64,000 bases of DNA from Isoetes taiwanensis. Taxonomy: Eukaryota > Streptophyta > Lycopodiopsida > Isoetales > Isoetaceae. Made by a program: the position numbers and the translations under genes. The stretch is taken from NCBI GenBank assembly GCA_021234155.1, contig JAJEKV010000040.1:2333799-2397798 (forward strand), written 5' to 3'. Shown here one piece after another: positions 1-12,883 of this stretch (position 1 is its first letter; every line of letters begins with the position of its first letter). The notes below the pieces were generated by a model, which was not told the origin of the DNA, did no database searches, and saw nothing but the letters and a program-made list of their open reading frames with translations.

Positions 1-2501
1 ATTGGGCGCCTTGGTTCGTTAAAAATACTGGGGCTGGGAACCAACGAGCTGAGCGGAGGCATTCCGCCTGAGATTGGGGGCTTGGCAAATCTCCGGCAAC
101 TATTTGGATGGCAACCAACAACGGCTGTTCGTCCTCCATAGCCAATCTCACCAGTCTGCAAGAGCTTTCCTTGGCCACCAACAGTCTTACAGGTGCCATT
201 CCACTCCAAATTGGATCCCTGAAGAATCTCACCAAACTATGGCTCCATTCCAACCAGCTTTCCGGCCCCATCCCTCAATCCCTTTCTGATCTAACAAGCC
301 TGTCAGAGCTTATGCTGTCTTGCAATTCATTCTCAGGAAATATTTCCTTCCTTCAACCCTTGCCCGCCCTGCAGCGCCTCAGACTCAACCGGAATAATTT
401 TTCTGGTTCCATTCCAAGCATCAATCCCCCAAATCTTACCGAATGTGATCTGGGTTTTAACCAGTTCGATGGCAACATTCCGGCTAGCCTTGCAAGTTCT
501 GAGAATCTGGAAACTCTGTTTTTAGGGCACAACCGTTTGCAAGGATCAATTCCTGCGGCTTTTGGAAATCTGACAAGCCTAGTGAGGCTGGATGTCTCTC
601 ACAACTCTTTGACTGGATCTACCAGTCACACATCTTTCATAAATGAGAGGGATTTATCATTCAACTATTTTGAGGATCTGAAGGGCGTTTTAGATCTCAA
701 TTGTGATGCAGATGCATCTTCTTCTGCCAAACAAGATGTCTGTTTTCCATCTACAACAGGCTCTGGAGGGGCCTTTCGGCTGAATGCAGGAGGATCAGAG
801 ATAAGTTTTAATGGCGAGACTTTTGCAGCTGATTACAGCACAAATGCATCAACCGGACTGCATCAGATTGGTAAGACATCTTGGGTCCTTGAATTTTCTG
901 GCTTGCAAGGTGATATTACCTCTTCTACTATCAATACTGCATCTGGTGGTAGTCAACAAACAGAAAATCAAAATGGAGTTTATGCAACTTCCAAATGGTC
1001 GTCAAATTACCTTGCTTACCATGGCACAAAATTGTCTAATGGGAACTACACTGTGACCCTCTATTTTCTAGACACAGAAGCCCCCATAAATGGTAGAGTA
1101 TTTGACGTGCTTGTCCAACGGAAAAAGGTGCTCCAAGATTTTGATATCAGAGCTATAGCAGGCTCTTCTCCTTACTCACATACTCTAAATGCATCAGTCA
1201 CAAATGGAACCTTATCAATTGAATTTATAGGTAGTCGCTACAAATATTATTACACCATTGGATCTGGCCCTATGATAAATGCCATTTCTGTTATTCCCAC
1301 AAATCCAAGCAGAAAGAAATCCTCGAGACGGATTATTATTGGTGGAATAACAGTAGGATTAGTGGCATTTCTGCTGTTAGCGCTCGCAGCTTGTTTGATT
1401 TTAATCCGCAAGAGGAGGCGGTCTAGACGCTCTGCTGATACTAGAAGTTTATTAACAGAGCCTGCCACCACCAGCTCCATGGACATTAAAATTCCAAAAA
1501 TTGGACCAGCCATTTACACATACCAGCAGCTATTAGAAGCTACAGGTGGTTTTGATGAGAAATTTTTGCTTGGAAAGGGAGGATATGGTGCAGTGTACAA
1601 GGGCACTCTTCCTAATGGCAACCTTGTAGCAGTCAAGCAACTGACCAGAAATAATAGCAAGAATGCGCAAACTTTTAAGAAAGAAATTGCCATTCTGAGC
1701 ATGCTTCAACACAGAAATCTGGTCGGCATTAATGGGTACTGCTTAGAATCTGAAAATTCCCTGCTAGTTTGTGAGTATATGGAAAATGGAAGCCTAGATA
1801 ATGCTCTGTACAAAGGCCCTGGACTTGATTGGCAAACAAGAATGAGGATAGCCATTGGAGCTGCATCTGGGCTGCAGTATTTGCATGAAGATTCTAAGTA
1901 TCATGTGATCCATTGTGATGTGAAGCCTGCAAATATTTTACTGGACAAAGATATGAATGCATGTGTAGCAGATTTTGGGTTGGCTAAGTTCTTCAAAGAC
2001 AAAATTTCTAAAACAGTTGAGAACCTGGCTGGGACAATTGGGTATATGGCACCAGGTAAATCAATAGTTTCATAGGTTCTTTAAAACTTTCTTAATTCGT
2101 GTACTAAGTATTCCACACTTTTTGCAGAGTATATTTACGAGAACAAGTTATCTGAGAAGATAGATGTTTACAGTTTTGGGGTGGTCTTGTTGGAATTATT
2201 AAGTGGAAAACATCCGCTAATGCATGTTTCCAAAAGTTTGTATGAAACTGGTGACTCATCAACTTCATTGGTTGAACAAGCACAAGCATTGGCTTACTCA
2301 GATCCTTCAAAGCTTCTTGAACTTATTGATGAGAATTTAGGTGATCAATTTGACAAAAAAGAAGCTCTCGACATAAGCATGGTTGCGCTTCTATGCACAC
2401 AAGGAGACCCTAATGTTCGTCCAACAATGAGAGATGTATGGCTCATGTTGAGTAAAACGATCAAAATTCCTCCTCTTTCCAACCAATTGAAGACTGCATA
2501 A
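1..2501 (+). CDS. LRR / malectin-like receptor-like protein kinase, copy 1 (5'-partial, one apparent frameshift)
   Basis: Plasma-membrane receptor kinase of the plant LRR-plus-malectin class (compare LRR-RLK subfamily VIII). Plant LRRs of the GxIPxxxGxLxxL type run from base 1 to about 690. A malectin-like domain follows (about 770-1290), then one transmembrane helix with a basic stop-transfer (about 1331-1425) and a Ser/Thr kinase: Gly loop GKGGYGAVYKG (about 1571-1600), VAVK lysine (about 1626-1637), catalytic loop HCDVKPAN (1911-1934), DFG (1971-1979) and GTIGYMAPEY across the intron. The gene starts upstream of the window. Compared with copy 2 at 15.8 kb, bases 106-136 carry a net 7-bp loss, so the upstream LRR frame (base 1) stops at 139-141 and the downstream frame is open from 108. 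This may be a pseudogene, a sequence error, or expression from the later ATG, which would lack a signal peptide. The catalytic loop has Cys where RD kinases have Arg, so it is a non-RD kinase. Confidence 0.88.
2056..2127 (+). other. Intron in receptor kinase copy 1
   Basis: A 72-bp intron with donor CCAG|gtaaat and acceptor tttgcag|AGTA. Splicing joins ATGGCACCAG to AGTATATT and gives the kinase activation-segment motif YMAPEY without a gap. Unspliced, the frame stops at 2073-2075. Exon 2 runs from 2128 to the TAA at 2499-2501. Confidence 0.9.
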
Positions 2502-2906
2502 CCAGTGGCCATGCAACCAGTTAATAATGACACATTAGATTCTCCTGCAATGAAATTACATTGATTAGTTTCTAAGCAATGCATTTGTGTTTTTTTATAA
2601 TTGAATTCTCTTGCAACAAATAATTAATGTGCATGGATTTCTAAACAAGATAGCCGCTCCTAAAGAACGAGGATAAGCAAATTTTTATATCATGCACATT
2701 GGAAACATATGATTGGACCGTATTGAGGATAAGGGGGTGTGCCTACTGTAGCACCGCGTGTTAAGGTAAGCTTAGTATCGGCCGCCGAGGTTGATAGCGG
2801 GCCTATAACACCCATTGAGGTAATATGTAAATTTGAAACGCTCAGGAAGTCATAAATGTAGCATGATTGAGGCCCGGGACTCAATAGCCAATCTTTGTAC
2901 GTGTAT

Positions 2907-3032
2907 TGTCCCACTTCTAGCCCATAGACATTGAGTTTGTTTGACCAAAATTTTATATGCGATGTGACCACTAGTGCATAAAATGTGTCCCACTTCTAGC
3001 CCATAGACATTGAGTTTGTTTGACCAAAATTT
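2907..3032. repeat. Direct duplication, ~47 bp, 79 bp apart
   Basis: A 47-bp segment containing cccacttctagcccatag is present at 2907-2954 and again at 2986-3032 with nearly identical sequence. The 79-bp period suggests a local tandem duplication with a diverged remainder. Confidence 0.8.
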
Positions 3033-3395
3033 CCTAATGTGCAATCGCGTACAGTGTAAAAATACAAACCCTATCTTGCTTAAAAGATAACTAGTACGAT
3101 AACAACCTCGGATTATATTTTGCTTATCAAGAGGAAATAGGTTGCTTTTTAACTAGTTGTTCTTATACATTTTGAACCTTTGAACTTGTGTGCAAATATA
3201 ACATTATTCTTACAACAAAGCTCTCAACCGGATCTAGAAACCATAATGATATTTGTTAGATATCTTTGTTCTATAAAAGATTCCTATGCAACATGCATTT
3301 TAACAATGTTATCAAGCCTAAATACTTGTAGATCATATTAAGAGCTATGATGTATGGTAATTTAAAATTTGATGCCATGTGCACAGGATTAATGT

Positions 3396-3559
3396 TCCCA
3401 AGTTTTGAAAATATGGAACATGCTTGAGAAGTAGCATCTTGGAATAGCATTTAGTCACAATAAAAAATTAAACTAGCTCCCAAGTTTTGAAAATATGGAA
3501 CATGCTTGAGAAGTAGCATCTTGGAATAGTATTTAGTCACAATAAAAAATTAAACTAGC
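3396..3559. repeat. 82-bp tandem duplication, 2 copies
   Basis: The unit tcccaagttttgaaaat... at 3396-3477 is repeated at 3478-3559. The copies differ at one base (aatagcat versus aatagtat), so the duplication is recent. Confidence 0.9.
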
Positions 3560-6299
3560 AAAAAGGCACGCCAGAGGCCATAGAAAATAAAGGCGTAGGA
3601 AAATTAGGGCAAGGTAATTGGATAGCAAAAGATAATTGAATTATCTTTGTATTTGGGCAAAATTGTATTGAAATTTATTGTTTATGAAGTAGCATATGTT
3701 GTTTGGATACTTTAGATGATGCCCCTCCAAATACTTATATTGTATGTGGGTGTATGGTTACAAAACCTTGATGAAGCTTCATTAGCGGCTCTAAGCGCCT
3801 GCTTTATACAATTGATTTCTCACATGTGTGAGAGTGCTTACTTGAGACAAGATGGTGACTTTTGCATCCATATATATACATGGTTGGTAAGATGCCAATG
3901 CATTACCATAGTACATCACGGTCTAACATCTTACCACTATATAGAATATAATCGGTGTGCTTTGGATTGGATAGAAGTTGCAAAACGCATAAGGGATGAA
4001 GGATATTACTACCTTGCAAGTTTGAACAAGTTGCATGTTGCTAAGATAATTCAAAAGCAAGTTCATACCTTTTTCACCCATAGTCCGCGAGCTATTTGCA
4101 TCAGAGTGATCTCTCTATTTGGATGCATGAAATTTCGGTTCAAGTTACCTCCCCAAAACATATACTTAGTTTAACAAAGTATCTACCTGCCGAGTAGCCT
4201 CAAAAAAGAGGTCCCTAAGGTCAGGTGCCATATATAAAAAGGTTAGCACAAGAGAAATTAGCACTCATACCTATTTATGGATAAAACTTTAATCGGCGAT
4301 TGGACCAATATTAGAAATGGGGTGGAGGATATAAAGCGAGAAGAAGCTGTTCTTATTATGGATAGAGAGAATAAATGCGAAGAGAGGAAAATATGGGAAA
4401 TGGCTGGGGTTTATCACAGGAGAGACTTCACTAACTTACGGGTAGTAGAAGATCATCACGAATATTCATGCCCGTAAACTACTTTGCTCATTATGAACAA
4501 TCCAGTTGCGTGGGCTTCGATCGCTACTCATACTATTGTATCACGGTGCCAATAGACAATCGGGTTGCATAGGACTTGATGAGCTACTAGTATAATTAGA
4601 GATTGCCTTGATAAGGCTACGTAAAATGGTATGGTAGCCTCTTTTGATGATTAGATACATCCAAGCTCACTAGTTAATTCCAGAGCATTAGTCCAAGTTT
4701 GGCATTCAAATCTTGCAATACAATTACATGTCCACAATGGAGCAATGTAGTTAATTGTTTTGAGCATAGGTAAGGAGGACATAACGCAAAAGCAACCATA
4801 AAGTGCAAAGTTAGATGCGAAGCTAACAATGCACCTGTTAAATAATTCCCTTGCAAAGGGACTAAAAAGCTTGCTCGTGAAAAGCTTGCTCTCACACCTT
4901 AAATTTCTAAAGAAAGGATTGTATGATTCAACTATGAGCCACAAAGAAAACTAACAAAATGGAAAAAGCAATGTTGATGTGGCATAAAAAGGCATAAAAG
5001 AATGCATTCTATAATCCACATGAGAAATGGCGTTTTGCAATAGCAAGAAAAGATAAAACATCTTACAAGGCCTTAAGCTGCGAGTGTAGAAGAGATTTCA
5101 AATTTAGTGGATTTGAACCCCAAAAAACAAAACATGGTCAGAATGATCTTCATATTATTTGAAATCTCTGAAAGGTCAGATAACATAAAAGTAGATTTTA
5201 GAATCTGATAGATGCCTAAATGCATGGTAGGAACCCGAACATCACAGCGAGGCACATGGAAGCGAAAATCCATGTTGACACGAAGATTACAAGAGCCATA
5301 GTGACAACATGTTCATAGCATGTGTTCTCAAGGATCGACTGATCCATGCATGGTATTTCTTCAAAGCCGTTGATACCATTCTAAACAGACGAACTCAAAG
5401 CAAAAGGGTGGTAATGTAGGCCTCTCCACTTATGCTGCTGATGCCCATGCCAAAGAAAAATAACCAGGCTCCTAAAGAAAATTGCGCCACTCCAAGCTGC
5501 TCTTTAAGGCAAAACAGTAGCATGGGATCTTATGCTACAAGCATGCCTATTGAACATGTACTTTTCCTCTGTTTTCTTTAAAGGCGATAGATAAATGTTT
5601 TGTATGATAAATGATCTTGATCAACACATACTTTGGAACATGGACTAAAAGGATCCTTATAAATATTTCAGTATGGCTCCTAGAACATGGCAAAAATGTC
5701 AAACCCCAGCTCAAAATGACCAAAATTGCTCAAACCCTTGAATTATTTTTCCAAACTGTGGGTTGTTAAACAGAAACATACCCCATTAGTAGCTCGCAAG
5801 TATTGCTCTCGGCTCAAAGCTGATGCTTTACTCATAGATAGAAGTGCCCAAGAACACCCCGTTGTTATAGTCATCTAGACCTCAGCATAGCAACCCAAGT
5901 TCAACTGTTTGTACATCACCTCTGCTCATGCCAAAGGCATAAACCTTGACCTAATTCTGTGTCCTTCTAATAAAAGTTTGACATATAGCATACATTGACA
6001 CTTCCTATTGCGGGATACCTAGAAAGAGGCTGGGAATACCAAGTACGCTAAGTCACTCCATGCGTGAGATTGGACTCCCCAAACCAACTGCTGGGACAGC
6101 AGGTATGTCTCAAACACCATGGAGGTTTGCAAACAACCCTCATTTCATGCCATACCACCGTCCTGGCATCCATAGATTTGGAGATTATAGATATGTCTCT
6201 CGATGTCTTTGCTTTCGAGCCATCTTGCTTGCTTATAGAGCCCGAATGTTGTAGGAGAGCCCTTCAAGTAGACCCTTAGACTCTAGGATATCTGGCGTT

Positions 6300-9200
6300 G
6301 CTCTTGAAGTCTGATTGAGCCACTTGAGAAGAGAGCTAAAAGCGCCCAACTACTTGAAGACATATCAAGGTCGGCCGATGCTCTGGAGAGATAAGAAGAG
6401 GAGGCAGAAAGCTGACCCAAGAGAGGGAAGCACAACGACGAAACACACTCAGCGGAGCAAGCAGTGAGAGCGAGGACACCTACGGCCTATCATCAATCTT
6501 CATCAAATGGGAAGAATATTTGGTAACGGCATCAAAATTTTCTAGATGTCAACCTCCGGCTACCGTCCCACGAGCTCACGCCGAAGAGGATCGACACCTT
6601 CGCACCGGCTTTCGGCGCACATGAGTTTCAAATGGAAGAGCGCCGAAGGCGGCAAAATACGAGGTCGCGAGGGAAGACGCATTAGGCGGCAATGCCACGT
6701 TAGCATCACGAGCTAGGGCGAGAAGCATAATCTTAAGGTAGGAGAGAAGTCATGGCGGCACCGGGGCGTATAAAGCAGGAGGAAGACAACCCACGACCTT
6801 GCGGCCCGGCAACTCAAGCGAATGTCATACCAGCGTCAACAAAAGGAGCAACCAGCTATAGGCAACCTACAAAGCACCTAAAGAAGCGGACGGGGACAAG
6901 CTTCGGCTCCTTGCACCAGCCCGGAGAACTTTCATCGGTTCCAAAGTAGCCAAGGGCGAGGAGGAGAAGAGCTAGCGGCGGGTACAAATCACACAAAAGC
7001 GACGGAGAAGAAGCCATGGTGAGAACAATATAGAATGATGACACTTCCAGTACGGGAAAGCTTACCTGGAATGAAGCAAAGCCCAAGCAGCGGGAGAATT
7101 AGCACTTTCGGAAAATTCAACCTGCGGAGGAATGACAATTTTTGCCACCGACCATGATCTGAGCTTGAAGACATTCAAGAATGCCCATTTGCAATAGCTA
7201 GGTGATCCCTCAAGCGATCAATGGCACCGCGCCGGCAACCTTACAGCGACACACGCATGTAGGGGCGTTGGCGGTCCACCGCATTCCTCACGGCAATTAT
7301 ATACCACATTAAGGAGGAGCATCTTTTTCAACGCAGGGATCACATCGGCGAACACTCTTACTTGGCTGGGGTGTGAGCTCGGTCCAGAACATGAAGCTCA
7401 ACAATAGTAGCGGCATCTCAAAGGAATTAGGTCAGCGAGCGAGAAAGATGCAGCAAAGCAGAAGAATCAAGCGCTTTAGGAGGGAGAGGGAAAACCCTAA
7501 AGGAGTATAAACATTTAGTAGATCGCCGTAATTGTTTTGAAAAAAGTGGATGAATTAAAATCCCAATGTAAATGCGTATATGTCTATTGTATATCTCAGT
7601 GTTCCACGGATATAGTGGAAACATAAGTTTAGGAAGTCATGTTTCACAGTTGCGTAGATCCGGAAGCTCCTTCCTTGACTGCAAATGAGGAAGCAAGGAA
7701 AAGCACAACTATAAGCAAAGATCAAAATGGAAGAGCAAGTACGAGGAAGAAGCGAAGCGAGCCCAAGCAAACCCGACTCCAAACACTTAGGGAAGTGCCC
7801 TCAAGTGAACTACTTCGTCCGCAATGTCGAATAAGAAGAACAATACCCGGTCGTATCCAAGATCATGTTGTGCGAGGACATACGTCAGGATGCAACACTA
7901 CATCTTGTGGCGGCAACACTTGGCAGACTTATGACGCTGCAGTAGCCTCAGCAATAGAAGGAGGAAACGCCCAGAGCATCAGCAGGCCAACTAAGAAGGC
8001 AACATCTCGGCGACCATGAATTCCACCTTGTGGTAATATGGGGTGATGGCTATGACCGTGTATTAGATGGAGCGCGCACAAAGGCGGAATGAGAGATATG
8101 CCTTCAACAACTAGGTGATGGCCATTAAAGTGCTCCTACCTGATGAGTAAAGAAGAGAAGAAGCCCGATCATATCTCCAACATATGGGACATCAAGCGCC
8201 CAAGGTAGAAGCATTGACACCTTAGCGACAAGGATATATGAAGCACCTTGACAAAAAAGAGAGTTCAAGATAATAGCCGGGCTATCCAGCGACAAGAAGT
8301 ATATCTAAAAGCGGAATGCTTCTTCAACTCAAAAGTGTGCTTGTGAGATATAGGGATCACCGGAGCAACATAGCCAGCGGGAGGAGAGCCATGATGCTTT
8401 ACTTGCGGAAGGAACCGACATGCATAGGGGACAAGGTGGGGAATTGAAATTTGCGGAGGAGTGCCCCAGCAGCTGACTTCTTCCACTGAGCTCACTAGAG
8501 GCAGGGAGATCAAAGCCCGGCGAGCACAATCAAAGCCCTTAGGGTACCTCGAACCGAAGGCGGCATGGCCCGGTGGGCGTGACAACATCAAGCCATGTGT
8601 GCTGGGGATCAAACAAGGAAGTTTGGAAGCTCGGCGGAGAAGCAACTAGGCTGGCGGAGCCGATGACTTGCAGCGGACTTGCATGCAACGGTGAACAAGG
8701 GGATGGGCGATTCAAAAGAACAGCTGCGAGAACAACTCGAGAGGAGTATAGCCAAAAGGAATCGCGCCACGACCTCAAGAAGCGCCTTCAAAATGCTTCA
8801 AAAGTATCATGAAGGGGAACAATTACTGCCCGGAAGAAGCAGGGATCGAGACCAAAATGTCGAGCATCAACGACGGCCACACCTTTGGTTAGAATGTGAT
8901 GCAAAGCGTGTTGTCTTGTGTACGACAAACATCGGAGGGCCAAGTATATCAACAAGTTACCGGTCTGGTGGCGTACAAATAGGAGGATATGGATCATCAA
9001 CACCATTGCAGCTGGAGGAACACGATGACATACGCCAAGGAGTAGGTGTGCAGCTTCGAAGGGAAGGCACAAGGGACCTAATAGCTCTAGTAGTAGTTGT
9101 AATTATGTAAGCTATATATTTTGCATGTATATAGTTCATGTTATTCCTTCCCTCCCATAGCGTAGCAGTCAAAGGAAGAGATGTCGGGCAATTTCTGGGG

Positions 9201-9803
9201 GGTGGCAAATGTATCCCTCAACACTCTTAGGGCAACAAGAGGACTGCGGCGTCACGAGGCGTCGATGGGTCGAAAGAAACAATATCCCGGATCTGAGTCG
9301 TCCTTTGAAACGCCAAGACAAAAGAGTCCAAGATGGTCTTTCAGGCACCACCTTGGGGCTTTTGAAAAGTGGCATGGAAGATTTCAAGTGATCAACTCGC
9401 CATCAAGATCAACCTCTACATCAAGGAGAACACCGTCAAAGGCGGTAATAGATGCGACTTCGGAGAGCGTTACCCCTTCTTGGTGATTAGCAGTGGATGA
9501 GCTTCTAGCAAGCTCAAGGATCTAAGGCCATGGGGACTAGTAGGTTAAATGTATGGACGATAACATCCCATATTGGAGTCGAGAAGGCATTTCGGATATT
9601 CTCGTTGAAAGGATTGCTAAGGTTAGGCTAAGCGTCAGGAGTGGGAAGGAAATGCATAGGAGTGGAAACTAAAATTGCTCTTAGCGATTGAGGACATCCA
9701 ACATAGTGGGGGAAACCACTTGGTGAGATTGATCCGATACGCTTCCCGCGCTACTTGTACCGGTCTGCCGGCCATTTGCCGGCTTTGTTGCTAGATGGCC
9801 TAT
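6300..9803. other. Purine-rich, gene-like tract with broken frames (probable eroded mobile element)
   Basis: Base composition changes from AT-rich spacer to a G/A-rich plus strand. Many short frames rich in Arg, Lys, Glu and Gly are interrupted every 60-140 codons, for example around 7640-8019 and 8679-9110. This looks like an old coding retroelement, but I found no zinc knuckle, RT, integrase or TIR that would name it. The solo LTR at 9804 abuts its right edge. Confidence 0.3.
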
Positions 9804-11383
9804 TGTGGCGTTCGGCCGCGATTATCGGTCCGGGGCGGTATCTTTGTCTTTACTAAATCTTGGCGATACCGCCCTCCGGCCCGGCGTGTGCGCCGATGTG
9901 GCCAGCAGTGAGTAGCCCCTAGGGGCAACTTGCTGAGTATGTGTGCATTTAATATTAATGTGCACATTTGCCAATGTGCTGCACATTAGTATCAATGAAC
10001 TTTTACCTTTCCATGGGCACATTTTGCCACCTAACCATTAAAGGCAAGTGGGCCCATTCCCCGAAATTATCCCACATGCCTAAAGGGATAATTGGAAACC
10101 TAACTTACCCCCTTGTCTGTTATTGGGAGGAAACCCTAACTTGCCCATTTTTAGTTTCTAGGGTTTTAGAACTCTATTTTGTTTTGTATGCGAGAGAATT
10201 GCACCATTAGTTTCCCTTGATTCGAGCATTTCAGGTAGGATGGTCGAACTTCGAGGGTCGGGGAGGGAACAACTCCAAAGGATCGGTATTTAGGCAATTT
10301 AATAGCTTAAACCATGTTTAGGTCATAGAATCATTAGGTTTAGCCTGATAAATTGCCCATAGCGCTTTCTCTAGATCTCTGAATGCGGACTCTAACTAAA
10401 GAACCTAACTCTATGATATAGATTAGATATAGTTCTTTAGTTCTTCTGTGATGTATATGGATGATGTATCTCCTATGAACTCCTTGTATTGGGAAGGGGG
10501 TAGAGACCTAAAGCTTGGTAGTAGATGCTCTAGATTAGCCTCTCTAGCACACTATATAGATTACGGCTGTGTACAGAACCACACACAGTTTGGCGTGGGT
10601 GAAGGGGCAGGAGGCTGGCTAGAAAGGAGGTTCATGTGCGATATGTGAGCGATCCCTACGGTGTGCTTGGGACTACCCGGCGGGGATCGTGCGACTAGGT
10701 CTGATAACTTGCCGGGAGATGCGGGTAAGGCATGGTTTCGGCTGCCGTGAAGTGGTGTACACTTTCCGGTGGGTTGTCCGAATCTGAGCGGTGGCCCTCT
10801 AGTCACCTTGAGTGACATGTAGATCTGCAGAGAGAGGATCCCTTCACGCTTATGAATTTGGGAGGATGAAACCCAAGAATAGCCCCTTTGGCTATGCATC
10901 CCAGAACTCTGGTCGAATCTGGAAACACTTTCAGCCTACTACGCAAAGGGTATTACGCGGGAGAGGCGGATGGAGTGGACAACCCTATGCCATGTTCTTA
11001 TGCGGCCAAATCCGTACCGCGATTACATGCGCAATGAACTACGGAGACAAGCCTTCGGTCATCCCTTGATGCGAGCCTTGGGTAGGATTCCCCATATATG
11101 TGATGTCTTGATCTTTGTCTATGTAGATATGTGATGAGCATCGCCGAGATGGTCATGTGATGTTGATGTTGTGTATCTTACGACATGTATGTTTGCAGCT
11201 TCAGCGGCTTCGTGCGGAAGCCACGAGGAGAAGCCGGGGGTATCGTCCCTTCATTCTTCCCACTGGAACTCATCAAGGTTGCGGTGATAAGTGGAAGGGC
11301 CTATAGCCGATTATGGAGAGGTATGGGATGAACTCTGTTTGTATCACGGTCGACCTTAGTATATGAAAGTAAGAGGCGTCACA
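9804..11383 (+). mobile_element. Solo LTR, same family as retroelement C
   Basis: It starts TGTGGCGTTCGGC, the same 13 bases as the 3' LTR of element C read on the minus strand (from 44783 leftward), and ends GTCACA. Length is about 1580 bp against 1592 for that LTR. Several internal segments match it, such as gcgggagaggcggatggag near 10960 and aactacggagacaagcc near 11038. CCTAT sits immediately left, and CCTAT follows one base after the right end, a probable 5-bp target duplication. No internal region is attached, so this is a recombination remnant. It is in plus orientation, whereas C is minus. Confidence 0.82.
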
Positions 11384-11547
11384 CCCTATTGCACCCTGGC
11401 GCCCGGCCTTTCTTTTGCTAGATGGCCTAGCGCCTTTGTTTTCATCACTCTAGACACTAAAGATACCGGGAATCATGAAGGCAAGTCTCCAAGGCAAAGA
11501 TAGGTCTTCTTTTACTTGATTTTTGAGTTTTCCTAGTCAAATAGCAC

Positions 11548-12087
11548 CAGTTTCTTGAATATATGTTTGTCTGATGCATATTGAGGATGCAAATGGCATG
11601 CATCCTTAGCATGGTCTGCGTTACCAAATGCATGCTAAGGATGCGATGGCGTCATTTGCATTCACAAGCACGTATTTGGTCTACTGTATCAAATGCATGT
11701 TGAGGATGCAAATGGCGCCATGGCGTCATTGCATCATCAGCATGCTTAGAAATGGCATTGAGGGTGCAATTGGCGCCATGGTGCCCAAAATTTAAAAAAT
11801 AAAAATAAAGAAAAAATAAAAAACAAATTGGAGCGCTGCTTGGTGCATCATGTACTCCCATGGCCTTATGATACAACTTTTTCTTTCTTTTTGGGTCTTT
11901 GCGGGTGCAAAATGGTGCCTTAACCTCAATGCCATTTCCTCAGCATGCATTTGATATAGCAGACCAAATGCATCTTTAATGAATCAAATAGTGCCAAGAT
12001 GCGGATTTGCATCCTCATTTGCTCATATACTAAGGATGCTGCATTGCATCCTCAATATGCATCAAACATAATTTTTATTGGAAACTG
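11548..12087. mobile_element. MITE-like inverted-repeat element (~540 bp)
   Basis: The left end CAGTTTCTTGAATATATG...TGATGCATATTGAGGATG is answered by its reverse complement at the right end (CATCCTCAATATGCATCA...GAAACTG, 12040-12087). The arms differ by small indels. The interior repeats GGATGCAAATGGC-like motifs in both orientations. No coding capacity. The target duplication is unclear. Confidence 0.65.
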
Positions 12088-12883
12088 ATGTTTGGAGCTA
12101 GATCACGATGCTTGCGGGTTGAGGGCTAGCGGTGATTACTGTGAGCCCGACTTAGGAATTCGTCACGGGGAGAGCACTCGCTCACTTAAGCGCCATGGAT
12201 TCTTGCGAGGAAATAGTGGCCCGAGTCTCGATCGCCACCACTCCTCCTTACTTTCCATTATTCAAGGCCCGACCTTATGGAATTTGACGATAAAAAGTTA
12301 AAAAATAATAATTAAATATTAGATGTTTAATGTATATTAAATTCGAAATTATGAAAAATATATAGTAGCCATTATGGTGAAGGTCTTTATTTTTGTCATT
12401 GATTTCGATTTGAATAACCATTCTTCTATCTTATTGTTCTTTTGGATGCCTACAAAATGTGTAGTTCTCTCCATGGCTAGAGGGCTTAAGAATGTTATCG
12501 TAACGTCCAAATTTGACTTTTGCCTCATGTGGGTTCCCTAGCACCTTCACCCTGGTTTTTCTTGTCCAACTCACGTGCTTGTGCCAAGTCTATTAACATC
12601 GTTCGAAAAACTCTAAGGTAAATAATGTTTTTCCGATTGGAAAGAGAAAATTTCTAGTTGCGTTAGTGCATGGCAAGAACTTTTGTGGAAGATTTTCATG
12701 TGTTTTTTTTTTTTTTAAGAGACAAAGATAAGATGAATTTTCACGTCCACAAGAACCCAATAGATTATGGGACGATGCAAGTGTCCGGTAAGAAGTTTGA
12801 AATATCGAATTGTTTTGAGAATAACCTACTAGGATATTTTTCCGTAGACTCTAAAAGTTTCCAACACTAATCCCTACTCCTAG
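12088..12883. other. Spacer without recognisable feature
   Basis: AT-rich spacer between two inverted-repeat elements. A 66-codon frame at 12670-12870 passes through a poly-T/poly-A tract and has no domain. I see nothing else. Confidence 0.5.

Larger units (their letters stand above)
2502..6300. other. AT-rich intergenic stretch
   Basis: No gene is supported here. The longest open frame (3716-4174, plus, 152 codons) has no recognisable domain, an amino-acid mix typical of random AT-rich DNA and no neighbouring exons, so I do not call it. Two short local duplications are listed separately. Nothing else stands out between 4200 and 6300. Confidence 0.6.

Noticed and set aside
3716-4174. 152-codon frame in the first spacer
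   Set aside because: No recognisable domain, no codon or compositional contrast with flanks, no neighbouring exon. Kept only as spacer.
10448-11069. Short frames inside the solo LTR
   Set aside because: They lie in non-coding LTR sequence shared with element C and are not conserved between copies.
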